From Streptomyces sp. SAJ15 (GTDB taxonomy: Bacteria; Actinomycetota; Actinomycetes; Streptomycetales; Streptomycetaceae), in the NCBI RefSeq assembly GCF_007595705.1, contig NZ_NISY01000009.1, positions 1 through 64,000 of the forward strand: a stretch of DNA of 64,000 nt, read 5' to 3'. How positions within the stretch are numbered: the first letter of the stretch is position 1; each line of letters begins with the position of its first letter. This document shows positions 26,955 to 35,711 of the stretch, one piece after another. A program made the translations under genes and the position numbers. The notes below the pieces were generated by a model. The model made no database searches, was not told where the DNA came from, and saw only the letters and a program-made list of their open reading frames with translations.

Positions 26955-27911
26955 ATGAACGACATCACCACCATGCGCGCGATCAGCCAGGACGCCCTCG
27001 GCGGCCCCGAGGTGCTCAAGGAAGTCCGGCTACCACGGCCGGCGCCCGGGGCCGGGGAGGTCCTCGTTCGGGTGCACGCCGCAGGGGTCAACCCCACCGA
27101 TTGGAAGCACCGCAGTGTCCCCGGGCTCTTCCTCGGCGAGCCCCCGTTCGTCCTCGGCTGGGACGTCTCCGGCGTGATCGCGGCGACAGGCGCCGGCGTC
27201 ACCCTCCTCAAGCCGGGCGACGAGGTCTTCGGCATGCTGCCGTACCCCTACGGAGTGGGCTCGCATGCCGAATACGTCACGGGCCCCGCCCGCGCCTTCG
27301 CCCCCAAACCGGCCTCCGTCGATCATGTACAGGCCGGCGCCCTGCCGCTCGCCGCCCTCACCGCCTGGCAGGCCCTCGTCGACACCGCCCGCCTCGAAGC
27401 CGGCCAGCGGGTGCTGATCCACGCGGCCGCCGGCGGCGTCGGCCACCTCGCCGTACAGATCGCCAAGGCCCGCGGAGCACACGTGATCGGCACCGCGAGC
27501 ACCCCCAAGCACGACTTCGTGCGCGCCCTGGGCGCCGACGAGGTCCTCGACTACCGCACCACGGACATCACCGAGGCCGTCCGCGACGCCGACGTCGTCC
27601 TGGACTCCCAGGGCAGCGACCACGCCATCCGCTCCCTGCGCAGCCTGCGCCCGGGCGGCATCCTGGTCTCCCTCCGGCTCGATGACGGCAACCCGGCGCT
27701 CGCCCGGGAGGCGGCCCGGCTCGGTGTGCGCGCGGGAATCATGCTGGTGGAGGACGACCACGCCGGGATGGCGGCCATCGCCCGACTCGCCGCCGACGGC
27801 CGACTGCGCGCCGAGATCGCCGGCACGTTCGAGCTGGCGGACGCGGCGAAGGCGCACGAGCTCGGTGACACCGGCCGCACCGCGGGAAAGCTGGTGCTGA
27901 CCGTGCGGTGA
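26955..27911 (+). CDS. zinc-type/quinone-type NADP-dependent oxidoreductase (MDR family)
   Basis: A 318-residue medium-chain reductase that should transfer hydride from NADPH to a quinone, enone or similar substrate in the cytoplasm. The N-terminal GroES-like domain has VRVHAAGVNPTDWKHR and LGWDVSGVIAATGAGV; the Rossmann domain has VLIHAAAGGVGHLAVQIAKA and VIGTASTPKHDFVRALGADE. No structural zinc cysteines are visible, so it is the zinc-free quinone-oxidoreductase type. ATG 26955 fits the family start; an earlier in-frame start at 26928 is less likely. It is divergent from the ruined GlxA-type regulator and ends at a strong terminator. Confidence 0.8.
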   Translation: MNDITTMRAISQDALGGPEVLKEVRLPRPAPGAGEVLVRVHAAGVNPTDWKHRSVPGLFLGEPPFVLGWDVSGVIAATGAGVTLLKPGDEVFGMLPYPYGVGSHAEYVTGPARAFAPKPASVDHVQAGALPLAALTAWQALVDTARLEAGQRVLIHAAAGGVGHLAVQIAKARGAHVIGTASTPKHDFVRALGADEVLDYRTTDITEAVRDADVVLDSQGSDHAIRSLRSLRPGGILVSLRLDDGNPALAREAARLGVRAGIMLVEDDHAGMAAIARLAADGRLRAEIAGTFELADAAKAHELGDTGRTAGKLVLTVR

Positions 27912-27919
27912 CGAAAGCA

Positions 27920-27955
27920 GGCGGTCACCGGAGGTGAATGGCCACGGTGACCGCC
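27920..27955. terminator. bidirectional terminator hairpin
   Basis: Perfect 11-bp inverted repeat GGCGGTCACCG (27920-27930) and CGGTGACCGCC (27945-27955) with a 14-base loop, between two converging genes (oxidoreductase ending at 27911 and the CoiA-like gene ending at 28000). Confidence 0.7.
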
Positions 27956-27999
27956 CGTTGCGTTTGGACTGAGTCCTCCCCCGGCCATCTCCCGACCAG

Positions 28000-29397
28000 C
28001 TACCACGCGTCGACGGGGGACGGCAGCACGCGTTCCTGGTCCATCGCGCCGGTGTCCGGATCGAAGACGTAGACCTGGAACGGTGCCCACGCCCGGCCGG
28101 CGAGGACATCGAGATCCGCGTGAGAGGGGACCAACAGGGACAGCTCCTCCGCCCAGGCCCTCAGCCGGCACGGATCAGGGCAGGCCACACCGACCAGCGT
28201 CCACTGCTCACCTTCGGGGCCGCTGCGCTCGTACACCGGTCTGCCGTCGCCGTAGCGAGAATCCGGAGCGCCGAAGACCAGACTCCGACCGAAGTACAAG
28301 TCCGCCAGGGCCCGGAAGTACCTCCACTGCCGCTGGTCCAGGCCCGTACGGTCCCAGAACGCGGCGTACGCCTGGCGCTTGACCGCCTTCTCCCGCTCCT
28401 TCACCGCCCGTTGCCGCGCCGCGGCCTTCTCCTGCGCCTGTCGTCGGCGTGTGGCTTCCGCCTCCTCCTGCGCACGCTCGGCGTCCGATGTCACGTACGA
28501 GGGGGTCGTCCACCACATTCGCCACGAGTCGTTCCAGGACCTGGTCCAGCCCTCCGCCCACTCGTACCATTCGTCCTCGTCGGTGACCCGGCTACTGGAG
28601 CGGGGGGTGTGCGGCACTATCTGGCCCGTCAGCATCCACGACACCGCGTCGGCCAGCGTCGCACCGACCGGCGACCAGTGCCCGCTCTTCCCGGGTAAGC
28701 GGGCCAGGCCGGCGCTCACCGACCAAGGCTGACCCCGGTCGGCCGGGGCCTGGACCAGAAGGGTCGGCACGGTGCCCACCCACGGGCGCGGTCGGAAGCC
28801 GAACCAGCACACCCGCACCCCGTCCCGTTCATACAGACCGGTCCGCGCGGCGATCTCCCCCGCCGTGATGGGGGACAGCTGGGCCTCCAGCGCCATCAGC
28901 CGGTCACCGTCCGAGTCGAAGACCATCACATCCGCCCTCCACTCCCGAGTCGGCGAACCGACTTCGAGCTCCGCCCGGTAGCCCGCGGCACGCGCACACG
29001 TCACCAACTCCAGCTTGAGCAAGTGGTGTTCCAGTGACTCGTTCTCCAACGAGCACGACAGGGGCCGCGTGTGGTGGTAAAGGTGCCGGGTGCCCAACTT
29101 GGAGACCCGGGCGAAGACCTGACCCCCACACTCTGGGCACACCAACTCCACGCCCCGCACCCGGTGGATCTCCTCCCACGACCGACCGCAGCCCAGATCG
29201 TCCAAGGTGATGTCCACCCTGCCCCACTCGACGTGCTCGGCAGTGAACTGCACCGGCCCGCTCCCCTCTGGTCGCCGTCTCCCGCTGCGAAGCCGTGATC
29301 TCCCAGACACTGACACCGGCTCCGCTCCAAGATCATCCCGGTCAGTCCCTACATCCACCAGGTCCTGGCTCCCGGCGCCGGCCGCCATGAGCGTCAC
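28000..29397 (-). CDS. competence protein CoiA-like nuclease-domain protein
   Basis: A 465-residue protein whose first half matches the CoiA-like family: a zinc-ribbon-like CPECGG, then SLEHHLLKLELVTCARAAGY, RAELEVGSPTREWRADVMVF and DRLMALEAQLSPITAGEIAA. The D156...E171-x-Q173 pair (RADV, then LEAQLS) is the PD-(D/E)xK nuclease signature of this family. The second half has a long Arg/Ala/Glu coiled coil (residues ~325-350) and a C-terminal domain of unknown role. GTG 29397 has AGGAG upstream. CoiA homologues are linked to DNA uptake or recombination in Firmicutes; in actinomycetes the role is unknown. Confidence 0.65.
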   Translation of the reverse strand: MTLMAAGAGSQDLVDVGTDRDDLGAEPVSVSGRSRLRSGRRRPEGSGPVQFTAEHVEWGRVDITLDDLGCGRSWEEIHRVRGVELVCPECGGQVFARVSKLGTRHLYHHTRPLSCSLENESLEHHLLKLELVTCARAAGYRAELEVGSPTREWRADVMVFDSDGDRLMALEAQLSPITAGEIAARTGLYERDGVRVCWFGFRPRPWVGTVPTLLVQAPADRGQPWSVSAGLARLPGKSGHWSPVGATLADAVSWMLTGQIVPHTPRSSSRVTDEDEWYEWAEGWTRSWNDSWRMWWTTPSYVTSDAERAQEEAEATRRRQAQEKAAARQRAVKEREKAVKRQAYAAFWDRTGLDQRQWRYFRALADLYFGRSLVFGAPDSRYGDGRPVYERSGPEGEQWTLVGVACPDPCRLRAWAEELSLLVPSHADLDVLAGRAWAPFQVYVFDPDTGAMDQERVLPSPVDAW

Positions 29398-29644
29398 CCC
29401 CTTCTCCTGGTCGTGGCGGTGAGGCGGGCACGGCGGCTGGTCAGCCGCACCGTGACTCCCGGCTGCGCCTGCACGCTGTCCAGGGGCGGCAAGGACAGGC
29501 GCGCGTGCCCCGCACTAGCGGCATCTGCCTCCTGCGCCCACCGGGTGGAGGCCGGAGCCGCGGTGCACACCCGAGCCGCACCCAGTGGCACAACATTCCT
29601 CATGCCGCATCAGGCAACGTTTACCCTGCCTGTACGGTCAGGGC

Positions 29645-29908
29645 ATGGATGCCAGCGACCAGCCGACTCTTGATGAGATTGAAGATCGCTTCGTTGAGAT
29701 TGCCGAGGGTCGGCTGTCCCGGGACAAGGCCGACCGCTGGGCGGCGAGGTGGGTGCTGGAGGACAGGATCGACTGGGACGATCTCTCCTGGTGGGCACTG
29801 AACCGCCTTCACGGAATCGATCTCCCCGCGGGTGAGAGCGGCGGCTACCTGCACGACGAGCAGGTACGGGGATGGCTCGCTGAGCTGAGGAAACGCCGAG
29901 CGATGTGA
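29645..29908 (+). CDS. small actinobacterial hypothetical protein
   Basis: An 87-residue acidic protein from ATG 29645: LDEIEDRFVEIAEGRLSRDK, ADRWAARWVLEDRIDWDDLS and a C-terminal DEQVRGWLAELRKR. The Trp-rich helical form is common in Streptomyces but no function is assigned. The frame extends upstream to 29585 without coding bias. A plausible promoter-like region with GTTTACC...TGTACGG lies just upstream, which I regard as weak evidence. Confidence 0.55.
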   Translation: MDASDQPTLDEIEDRFVEIAEGRLSRDKADRWAARWVLEDRIDWDDLSWWALNRLHGIDLPAGESGGYLHDEQVRGWLAELRKRRAM

Positions 29909-29957
29909 AGCGGCCGCAGCGCCTTCCCCAAGTCCCGGCCGTTGCCAGGACGTACGC

Positions 29958-30146
29958 ATGGCCGAACGCGTGCGGGTACGGGAGATCGACGACGATGAGG
30001 GCCGACGACTGCTGCGGATCATCCGTAGGGGCACGGGATCGGGAGTGACCTGGCGACGGGCCCAGACGGTGCCGCTGTCTGGACAGGGCCTGGCCGTGGC
30101 CGAGATTGTGCGCCGCCACGGCCACGAACCTGTCGTAGTGGGCTGA
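29958..30146 (+). pseudogene. IS630-family transposase, N-terminal fragment
   Basis: The first ~50 residues (MAERVRVREIDDDEGRRLLR, IIRRGTGSGVTWRRAQTVPL, SGQGLAVAEIV) match the N-terminal helix-turn-helix of IS630-type transposases. The rest, including all catalytic residues, is missing: the frame stops at 30146, and the next gene's upstream sequence begins. Confidence 0.65.
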
Positions 30147-30253
30147 CCCGACCACGTCCCGCGAACGCACGAGGAACGCGCCAGCCCCAGAACCCGCGAG
30201 ATGCCTCCCACCCCGCACGAGCCTTGTCGGCACCCGCTGCCACCATGAGGCCC

Positions 30254-30901
30254 ATGAGCCACATCATCACGATGACCACCGCTAACCAAAGCCGCGTCGT
30301 GTCCTACCTGCAAGGCGAACTCGACGCGACCCAGCAGCGCATGCTCCGCGATCACATACGCAAGGACGCCCACACCGACCAGCTCAGCCTCGAACACCAA
30401 GGCATCGATCTGGGCATCAGCATCCCCGAGGCACTCGACCACCTCCTCGCGGGCCATGCCAACGCGGACGGCGAATACGTGGGTCAGGCGTACTACAAGG
30501 CGCTCCAGCACATCATCGACTGGAGCGGGTCGGACCCCATCGATTTCGGCGTGTACTCAAAGCCCTCTACGTTCTTCGGGCGCATGGGCGACGAACTGCG
30601 GCGCCTCGGCGTCCCCGCCGACCTGTTGCCGCTCGACTTCCTGTTCGCTGGGCCGCCCGACGAGATCCCCTTCCACGTTCCGTCGCCCGTGGACGGGTAT
30701 CCGGCCATCGGCCGTCTGCCGCTGGCCAAGGCCAAGCCACTCGCCGACGCCTACGCCGCAGTCCTGGACCGCATCGACAACGCCTTCACCCACGAGGCCC
30801 AGAGGCTCATCGACAAGATGCGGGTCGAGCACCACGAATGGCAGAGCGCTCTCCAGTACGGACACACCATGGACACGCTGTTCTTCTCCATTCAGGGCTG
30901 A
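30254..30901 (+). CDS. DUF7691 family protein
   Basis: A 215-residue protein of a Streptomyces family I recognise as DUF7691: it begins MSHIITMTTANQSRVVSYLQ, continues SIPEALDHLLAGHANADGEY, and has DFGVYSKPSTFFGRMGDELR, GVPADLLPLDFLFAGPPDEI and the end TMDTLFFSIQG. The family name is from memory and the function is unknown. ATG 30254 fits the family N-terminus; an in-frame start at 30224 would add ten residues. No signal peptide or membrane segment; probably a cytosolic helical protein. It stands alone on the plus strand. Confidence 0.65.
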   Translation: MSHIITMTTANQSRVVSYLQGELDATQQRMLRDHIRKDAHTDQLSLEHQGIDLGISIPEALDHLLAGHANADGEYVGQAYYKALQHIIDWSGSDPIDFGVYSKPSTFFGRMGDELRRLGVPADLLPLDFLFAGPPDEIPFHVPSPVDGYPAIGRLPLAKAKPLADAYAAVLDRIDNAFTHEAQRLIDKMRVEHHEWQSALQYGHTMDTLFFSIQG

Positions 30902-31170
30902 CCGGCTCCCGCCCCTCACCGGTCGCCGCGCAGCCCTCCCACCCTCACGCCGCCTCGAGGGTCTCTTCGGCCCGCCGGCAGGACAGCCGGGCTCGATCAG
31001 TCTCCGGGCAGACGTCCAGCGTCGGCGTGCCGGCGGGAGCCCTGCGGCCGGTGAGGACCAGCGGGCCGCGACCTCACTGCGGCGGAGCGGGAGGAGTACC
31101 TCGCAGGCCAGCCGCAGGGTGAGCCGCGAGCGGTTCCTTCAGGTCCTGTCTGGTCGGAGGGAGCAATCGG

Positions 31171-31305
31171 TCATGTGATGTGGGCATTCCGGGCTATGAG
31201 GATGAGGGTGGCAAGCAACAACAGGAACGGGATGATGATTACCCCTGCGCATCCACAACCCACCAACCCAAGCACTGAGGTGTCAGGCCTCTCACTGTCG
31301 TTCAT
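31171..31305 (-). CDS. 44-residue single-helix membrane peptide
   Basis: ATG 31305 opens a 44-residue frame to TGA at 31171: a polar start (MNDSERPDTSVLG), a Gly/Cys segment (LVGCGCAGV), a strongly hydrophobic helix (IIIPFLLLLATLILIA) and a short tail (RNAHIT). The codon choice and clean hydrophobic helix support a real small membrane protein. No good ribosome binding site is visible, so expression is uncertain. Single-helix peptides of this kind can be toxins or small regulators; I cannot assign a role. Confidence 0.45.
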   Translation of the reverse strand: MNDSERPDTSVLGLVGCGCAGVIIIPFLLLLATLILIARNAHIT

Positions 31306-31763
31306 GCACCAGACGCTACGAGCTGCCTATCTCGCACGGATCCGTGCCGATGCTCACCAGACTAGGTAGGACTACCTACAGCACCCTTGTTCGGCGGCGC
31401 GGTGAGCCCGTCCCCACCGCCCTACCCGGACCGACCCAGCGCCCCGAAGCCGAGCCACCCCGAGCAGCTACTCGCCGTCTCAAGCCGCAGGAGCAGCGAG
31501 TACGACGTGGCCCTCCAGGCCGAGATGCTGGAGAGCCACCGTGTCGCACGGACCCCGGCCATCCGCGGTGAGGGAGCCGGAGGACCGGGGCCGGTCGCCC
31601 TACGGTCCGCCCGGCACCTCAGACGACTCAGGAGTCGCCCGGATCGTCCAGCCAGGACCGTTATCCGTCTACGGGTGACCGTCAGGCCGAAGGGGCTGTG
31701 GTCGGGCTCGCCATGCCCAGCCACCCGGTGTGCGGGCCGCTCGATCGCCGCCCTCAGCAGTTG
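31306..31763. other. no clear gene
   Basis: No frame with coding character, start and ribosome binding site was found. The nearby stretch 30902-31170 is also empty. Confidence 0.3.
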
Positions 31764-32195
31764 CTACAGGCGCGACCGTGGAGACCGGAGCCGGGCTCGA
31801 CCGCGGAGTCGGCGCGCACCAGCTGAGACTGAGGCTGGGGCCGTTTCGCCGTTCGACGGGCAGGGCCAGGCGCGCGCCAGTGCGAGTAGTTCGTCGAGGC
31901 CCTCCGCTCCCGCGTGCTTTTCGAATTCCGGAACCAGTTCTCGGATGAGAGTGGCGCAGCTCGGGACTCCGATGCGGTTAGCCAGGAGGAGTGACTCCTT
32001 CTCTGCTGCTGCGGCGTGGTCGGCCTCGCTGGCCTGGAGGAAGCTTCCGGCCTCGTAGGTGAGGAACACTGCTCGGACCTTGTTGCGGGCGCCGGGAAGG
32101 AGCTGCGTACCCTCGCCGATCAGCTGGTGCTTGGAGCCGGCCCGGACCCGCTCGACTGGCGATGGGCCCAGCGACGGCATGCGCGTCGAGCTCAC
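31764..32195 (-). pseudogene. C-terminal fragment of a helix-turn-helix/TPR-type regulator
   Basis: The frame has LIGEGTQLLPGARNKVRAVF, LTYEAGSFLQASEADHAAAA and LIRELVPEFEKHAGAEGLDE, resembling the C-terminal repeat region of Streptomyces XRE-type regulators (LPSARNxVRAVFLTYEA-like). No N-terminal DNA-binding domain is present and there is no good start. Downstream of about 31860 the sequence turns into Arg-rich out-of-frame type, so the end is also lost. Confidence 0.45.
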
Positions 32196-32400
32196 GCCCG
32201 GGGTGCGGCAGACAAGCGCCCCGTGTCATACGCGATGATCACCGGCGCTTCAGCGGGCACAACGTCATGCGTCGGCCTCCGAACTGGGCTGGTCTCGGGG
32301 AAACGGCGTGGTGGCCTGGGCGGGTCGGTAGCGTCGCGGCCAGGCCGAGCGCCGATGAGCCGCCGCTGAATGAGCCGACGGCGTGCGCCGACAGTGATCG

Positions 32401-33639
32401 TCAATGACGCAGCCGGACGGCAGCGGCCAGGATCGGGGTGGTCACGGCAGTAGCGGCGGCGCCGAATGTGGTGTCGGTGGCCAGGATCAAGCGGACCGTT
32501 CTCATGGCCAGGGTGAGGATCTCGCTGCCGCGCTGGCGCATGCCAGCCTCGAATCGGTTCACGGCCTCGGCCAGCGTGGTACCGCCGTCAGCGACGTCGT
32601 CCAGGTGCCGAAGCAGGGCGGCGGCGTCGCGGATTGCCGCGCCGGCCCCCATTCCGGCGGTGGGTGGCGTCGCGTGGACGGCGTCACCAAGCGCGGTGAT
32701 ACGACCCGTGGGCCATGGCGCGAGTTCGGTGGCGCGAGTCGAAGCGGCGTTGAAGCGGTACGCGGCCACGCTGTGCGGGTCGGCACGGCCGATGACCTCC
32801 AGCGTGTGCTCGGCCCAGCCCTGCTCGCGGAACCGCCTCAGCAGCGCGAACTGCAACTCGCCGTCGCGCAGGTCGCGTAGGGATTCGGTCGCGGCGGACT
32901 CGGTGAACATGGCGCCCCAGATGTAGGTAGGGCCGGTGGTGACGGACATCCGCAGCTCGGGGGCGTCGAGCGCGGCGTTGCCGACCGGGTCGAGGAAGCC
33001 CACGTACAGCGCTGCGCCCCGTGGGCCGATCGCCAGCCCTGATCGCAGGCCGAGCCGTTGCTGTTCACCGGGACTCAGGTCCCTGTGGAGGGTGCGGCCG
33101 GAAAACCCGATGATGCCCGCCGGGCTGTTCGTCGGACCTCCCGCCAGGTGCTGGGCGACCAGGGAGTGGGCACCGTCCGCCCCCACCACCAGATCCGCCG
33201 AGACCGGTCCCCCGTCGGTGAACAGCACGTGGGGTGCGCCGTCGTCGCCATAGCCGACGTCGGACACGGTCCGCCCCAGATGCAGGTCATCGCCGACCGC
33301 CTCCGCCAGCAGCAGGCGCAGAGTGATGCGATCGACATCGACGCTCGAATCACCGGTGAGATCCGGGCCGCGGCCGAGCAGCCGGCCGCGACGGTCCCAG
33401 AACGCATCACGGTTGCGCAGCCGCAGCGCCGAGGCCGACGCCAGCAGCCGCTGTACGATCTCCGGCGCCACCAACTCCCGCAACGCCGACTGCGCCCGCT
33501 CGTCCACAGTGATGTGGTAGCCCCCTGTCGCCGCCACATCGATGTCGCGGTCGAACACCGCCACCTCGAACCCCCGACGGCGCAACCCCGCCCCCAGCGC
33601 GAGTCCACCGATCCCACCACCGACCACGACAACACGCAT
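32401..33639 (-). CDS. FAD-dependent monooxygenase/oxidoreductase
   Basis: A 412-residue flavoprotein of the PF01494 type. The N-terminal dinucleotide motif is MRVVVVGGGIGGLALGAGLR (GxGxxG), followed by an acidic strand end (VAVFDRD). The second motif is DLVVGADGAHSLV (DG box) and the third is ITALGDAVHATPPTAGMGAG (GD box that binds the FAD ribityl chain). It would hydroxylate or oxidise a small aromatic or drug-like substrate using NAD(P)H. ATG 33639 (GAAGGA nine bases upstream) was chosen; ATG 33645 is equally possible. It is divergent from a WYL regulator, with a perfect palindrome between them, so regulation by that protein is likely. Confidence 0.8.
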   Translation of the reverse strand: MRVVVVGGGIGGLALGAGLRRRGFEVAVFDRDIDVAATGGYHITVDERAQSALRELVAPEIVQRLLASASALRLRNRDAFWDRRGRLLGRGPDLTGDSSVDVDRITLRLLLAEAVGDDLHLGRTVSDVGYGDDGAPHVLFTDGGPVSADLVVGADGAHSLVAQHLAGGPTNSPAGIIGFSGRTLHRDLSPGEQQRLGLRSGLAIGPRGAALYVGFLDPVGNAALDAPELRMSVTTGPTYIWGAMFTESAATESLRDLRDGELQFALLRRFREQGWAEHTLEVIGRADPHSVAAYRFNAASTRATELAPWPTGRITALGDAVHATPPTAGMGAGAAIRDAAALLRHLDDVADGGTTLAEAVNRFEAGMRQRGSEILTLAMRTVRLILATDTTFGAAATAVTTPILAAAVRLRH

Positions 33640-33693
33640 ACCCATCGGTCCTTCCGCCACGGTTTACCTGCTCAGGCACTCGACACTGGCAGC

Positions 33694-33720
33694 GGTAGTG
33701 GCCACCGAGTGGCCACTACC
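33694..33720. promoter_or_regulatory. palindromic operator between monooxygenase and WYL regulator
   Basis: Perfect 11-bp inverted repeat GGTAGTGGCCA (33694-33704) and TGGCCACTACC (33710-33720) with a 5-base spacer, centred in the ~95-bp divergent promoter region and ending 15 bases before the regulator's ATG. It is the likely binding site of the adjacent YafY/WYL regulator, giving autoregulation and control of the monooxygenase. Confidence 0.7.
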
Positions 33721-33735
33721 GGGCATGATGGGACG

Positions 33736-34755
33736 ATGGCGAACACCTCGCGACGGGCATTGCGGCTCCTGTCCCTGCTCGGATCGCGCCGCCAGTGGCC
33801 ACTGCGCGAGCTCGCCACCAAGCTCGAGGCCAGTGAGCGCACCGTCCGCCGTGACATCGAGACCCTGCGCCAGCTCGGATACCCGATCACCACCGTCCAC
33901 GGCCCCGATGGCGGTTATCGGCTCGGCGCGGGGCACACCCTCCCCCCACTGGTGTTCGACCACGATCAGGCCCTTGCCGTGGCGGTAGCCCTGCAGACCG
34001 CGCCCAGCACGGTGTTCGGCCTGAGAGACGATGCGGCGCGGGCGCTGATCACTCTGGAACAAGCCATGCCCGCTGAGCTGCGGGCAGGTATGAAAGCCCT
34101 TCACCTGACCAGGCTGCGGAACTACTGGGAGTTCCCGGCACCCCCCATCGACTCGACCGCCCTCACCGCCGTGGGAGCCGCGGTGCGCCACCGCCACGTA
34201 CTGGTCACCGAAACGCTGCGCGCCGACGGCTCACGCCCCGAAACCGGCGACGACGACTTCCTGCCCGCCCGCCGCATCGAGCCGCACCATCTGGTCATCT
34301 GGGCGGGCCGGTGGTATCTGGTCGCCTACGACCTTGGTGACCACCGGTGGCGAGTGCACCGTGTCGACCGGCTCCGCCCCCGCCCCACGACGCACCGCTT
34401 CAGCCCGCGCAAGCTTCCCGCAGACGACCTCGCTCACTTCGTCATGAGCAGTCACGACCGCGGCGACACCCTCGACGCCTGGCAGTGCATTGGCAACGCC
34501 CGACTCAACCTGCCGGCCGACATCGTCGCTCGCTGGGCACCAGGCGGCTCGGTCGTCGAACACCTCGACGCCGAGCACTGCCGGCTCACCCTCGGGGCCT
34601 GGTCCTGGGCTGGCATCGCCGGGATCCTCGCCACCTTCGATACCGAACTCGCCGACCTCCACCCGCCCGAACTCGCGCATGCGTGCCGACGACTCGCCCA
34701 CCGATTGGCCACCACCACGGACACTGGAAGCAGGCCGCCCCGCGATGCCGGGTGA
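33736..34755 (+). CDS. YafY/WYL-domain transcriptional regulator
   Basis: A 339-residue regulator. The N-terminal winged helix reads RALRLLSLLGSRRQWPLREL, ASERTVRRDIETLRQLGYPI and GPDGGYRLG. The central WYL domain has the core motif WAGRWYLVAYDLGDHRWRVH followed by VDRLRP. The C-terminal WCX-like extension spans the last ~100 residues. WYL domains bind ligands or nucleic acid to switch the regulator. ATG 33736 is the start; the long upstream open frame overlaps the monooxygenase antisense and is not coding. It probably binds the palindrome at 33694. Confidence 0.8.
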   Translation: MANTSRRALRLLSLLGSRRQWPLRELATKLEASERTVRRDIETLRQLGYPITTVHGPDGGYRLGAGHTLPPLVFDHDQALAVAVALQTAPSTVFGLRDDAARALITLEQAMPAELRAGMKALHLTRLRNYWEFPAPPIDSTALTAVGAAVRHRHVLVTETLRADGSRPETGDDDFLPARRIEPHHLVIWAGRWYLVAYDLGDHRWRVHRVDRLRPRPTTHRFSPRKLPADDLAHFVMSSHDRGDTLDAWQCIGNARLNLPADIVARWAPGGSVVEHLDAEHCRLTLGAWSWAGIAGILATFDTELADLHPPELAHACRRLAHRLATTTDTGSRPPRDAG

Positions 34756-35118
34756 CATAGGAAGTCACTGCCATTGATCACGACGCTCGTCGCAGAACGA
34801 CCCAAGACGCCTCGAAACGACTCCCCCGAGAAACCGGCACAGCCACCGGGTACTCGCAACCGCGCGCGGCCGTCGCGCTGTTGACCCTCCCTGCGGCTTC
34901 ACCGAGTACACGCTGAACATCCGCAGCCGCTCCGGCCCGCCCAGCGCCGCGATCCGCTCGTCCAATCCGATCGACGACGTCACCGCCACCGGCACGCTCG
35001 CCCCCGCCAAACCGTGTGCCGGCTCCGACAGCGGAGCCACCCCCACGCTCGCGTCTGCCGCGTCATACGGAGTCTGAATCCAGTCACAGTGGGCCGCCGG
35101 TCTGGCCTATGCCTGCCG
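34756..35118. other. possible coding remnant, otherwise empty
   Basis: One plus frame, with no start, reads GFTEYTLNIRSRSGPPSAAI and SSNPIDDVTATGTLAPAKP and stops near 35078. It looks like the end of a gene that has lost its beginning. No family recognised. Confidence 0.25.
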
Positions 35119-35670
35119 ATGCGGCCATGGTCTTGTCGTGCGTACGTCGTGCAGGAACCGCAACGGCACTGGTCTGAGGGGGAGATCGTGCTTCTCGGCC
35201 TCCTCGACGCCCTCGGCTGGTACGACCAGATCCGCGAACGCGTCCAGCGCGGCGAACAGCTCCACCCCACCCAGCACCAGAAGGTCACCGACGCCCTCCG
35301 CTCCGGCAGCCGCACCCCCCTGTGGAAGGAATCCGGGAAAGAACTCAAGCCCCAGTTCTTCCCCGACCAGCTCGCCACCTGGCTCGGCCTGACCCTGGCC
35401 ACCGAAGGACACGCCGCCCGCCTCCTCTTCCCCCAGATCACCCGCGGCGCCGAACCCGCCCCCCTCGACGAAGACCGCACCGTACGGGGCACCGACTTCT
35501 TCACCGCCGGCACCGAAGACCGCTACCCCGACGTCTTCGGCCTCCTCCCAGCCGACCTGCCCGGCACCGAGCCCCTGCTCGAACTCCTCGGCGAACTTCC
35601 CCGCCATGCGATGATGCTCGGGCACGACGTGAAGGCCAACACCGCCTTCCTCCAGCAGATCACCACCTGA
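35119..35670 (+). CDS. hypothetical protein, 183 aa
   Basis: Codon bias is good from about residue 10 on: EGEIVLLGLLDALGWYDQIR, HQKVTDALRSGSRTPLWKES, GHAARLLFPQITRGAEPAPL, and a C-terminal ELPRHAMMLGHDVKANTAFL. The protein looks helical and cytosolic, with no recognised motif. The start is uncertain: ATG 35119 and GTG 35149 are candidates, neither with a strong ribosome binding site. A terminator hairpin follows 8 bases after the stop. Function unknown. Confidence 0.55.
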   Translation: MRPWSCRAYVVQEPQRHWSEGEIVLLGLLDALGWYDQIRERVQRGEQLHPTQHQKVTDALRSGSRTPLWKESGKELKPQFFPDQLATWLGLTLATEGHAARLLFPQITRGAEPAPLDEDRTVRGTDFFTAGTEDRYPDVFGLLPADLPGTEPLLELLGELPRHAMMLGHDVKANTAFLQQITT

Positions 35671-35678
35671 CCAGGCTG

Positions 35679-35711
35679 GGGCCGGGCGACCCGAAGAGGG
35701 GTGCCCGGCCC
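35679..35711 (+). terminator. intrinsic terminator hairpin
   Basis: Perfect 9-bp inverted repeat GGGCCGGGC (35679-35687) and GCCCGGCCC (35703-35711) with a 15-base loop, directly after the gene ending at 35670. Confidence 0.55.

Noticed and set aside
33058..33735. N-terminal extension of the WYL regulator
   Set aside because: Overlaps the monooxygenase antisense and lacks the family N-terminus; ATG 33736 starts the helix-turn-helix domain properly.
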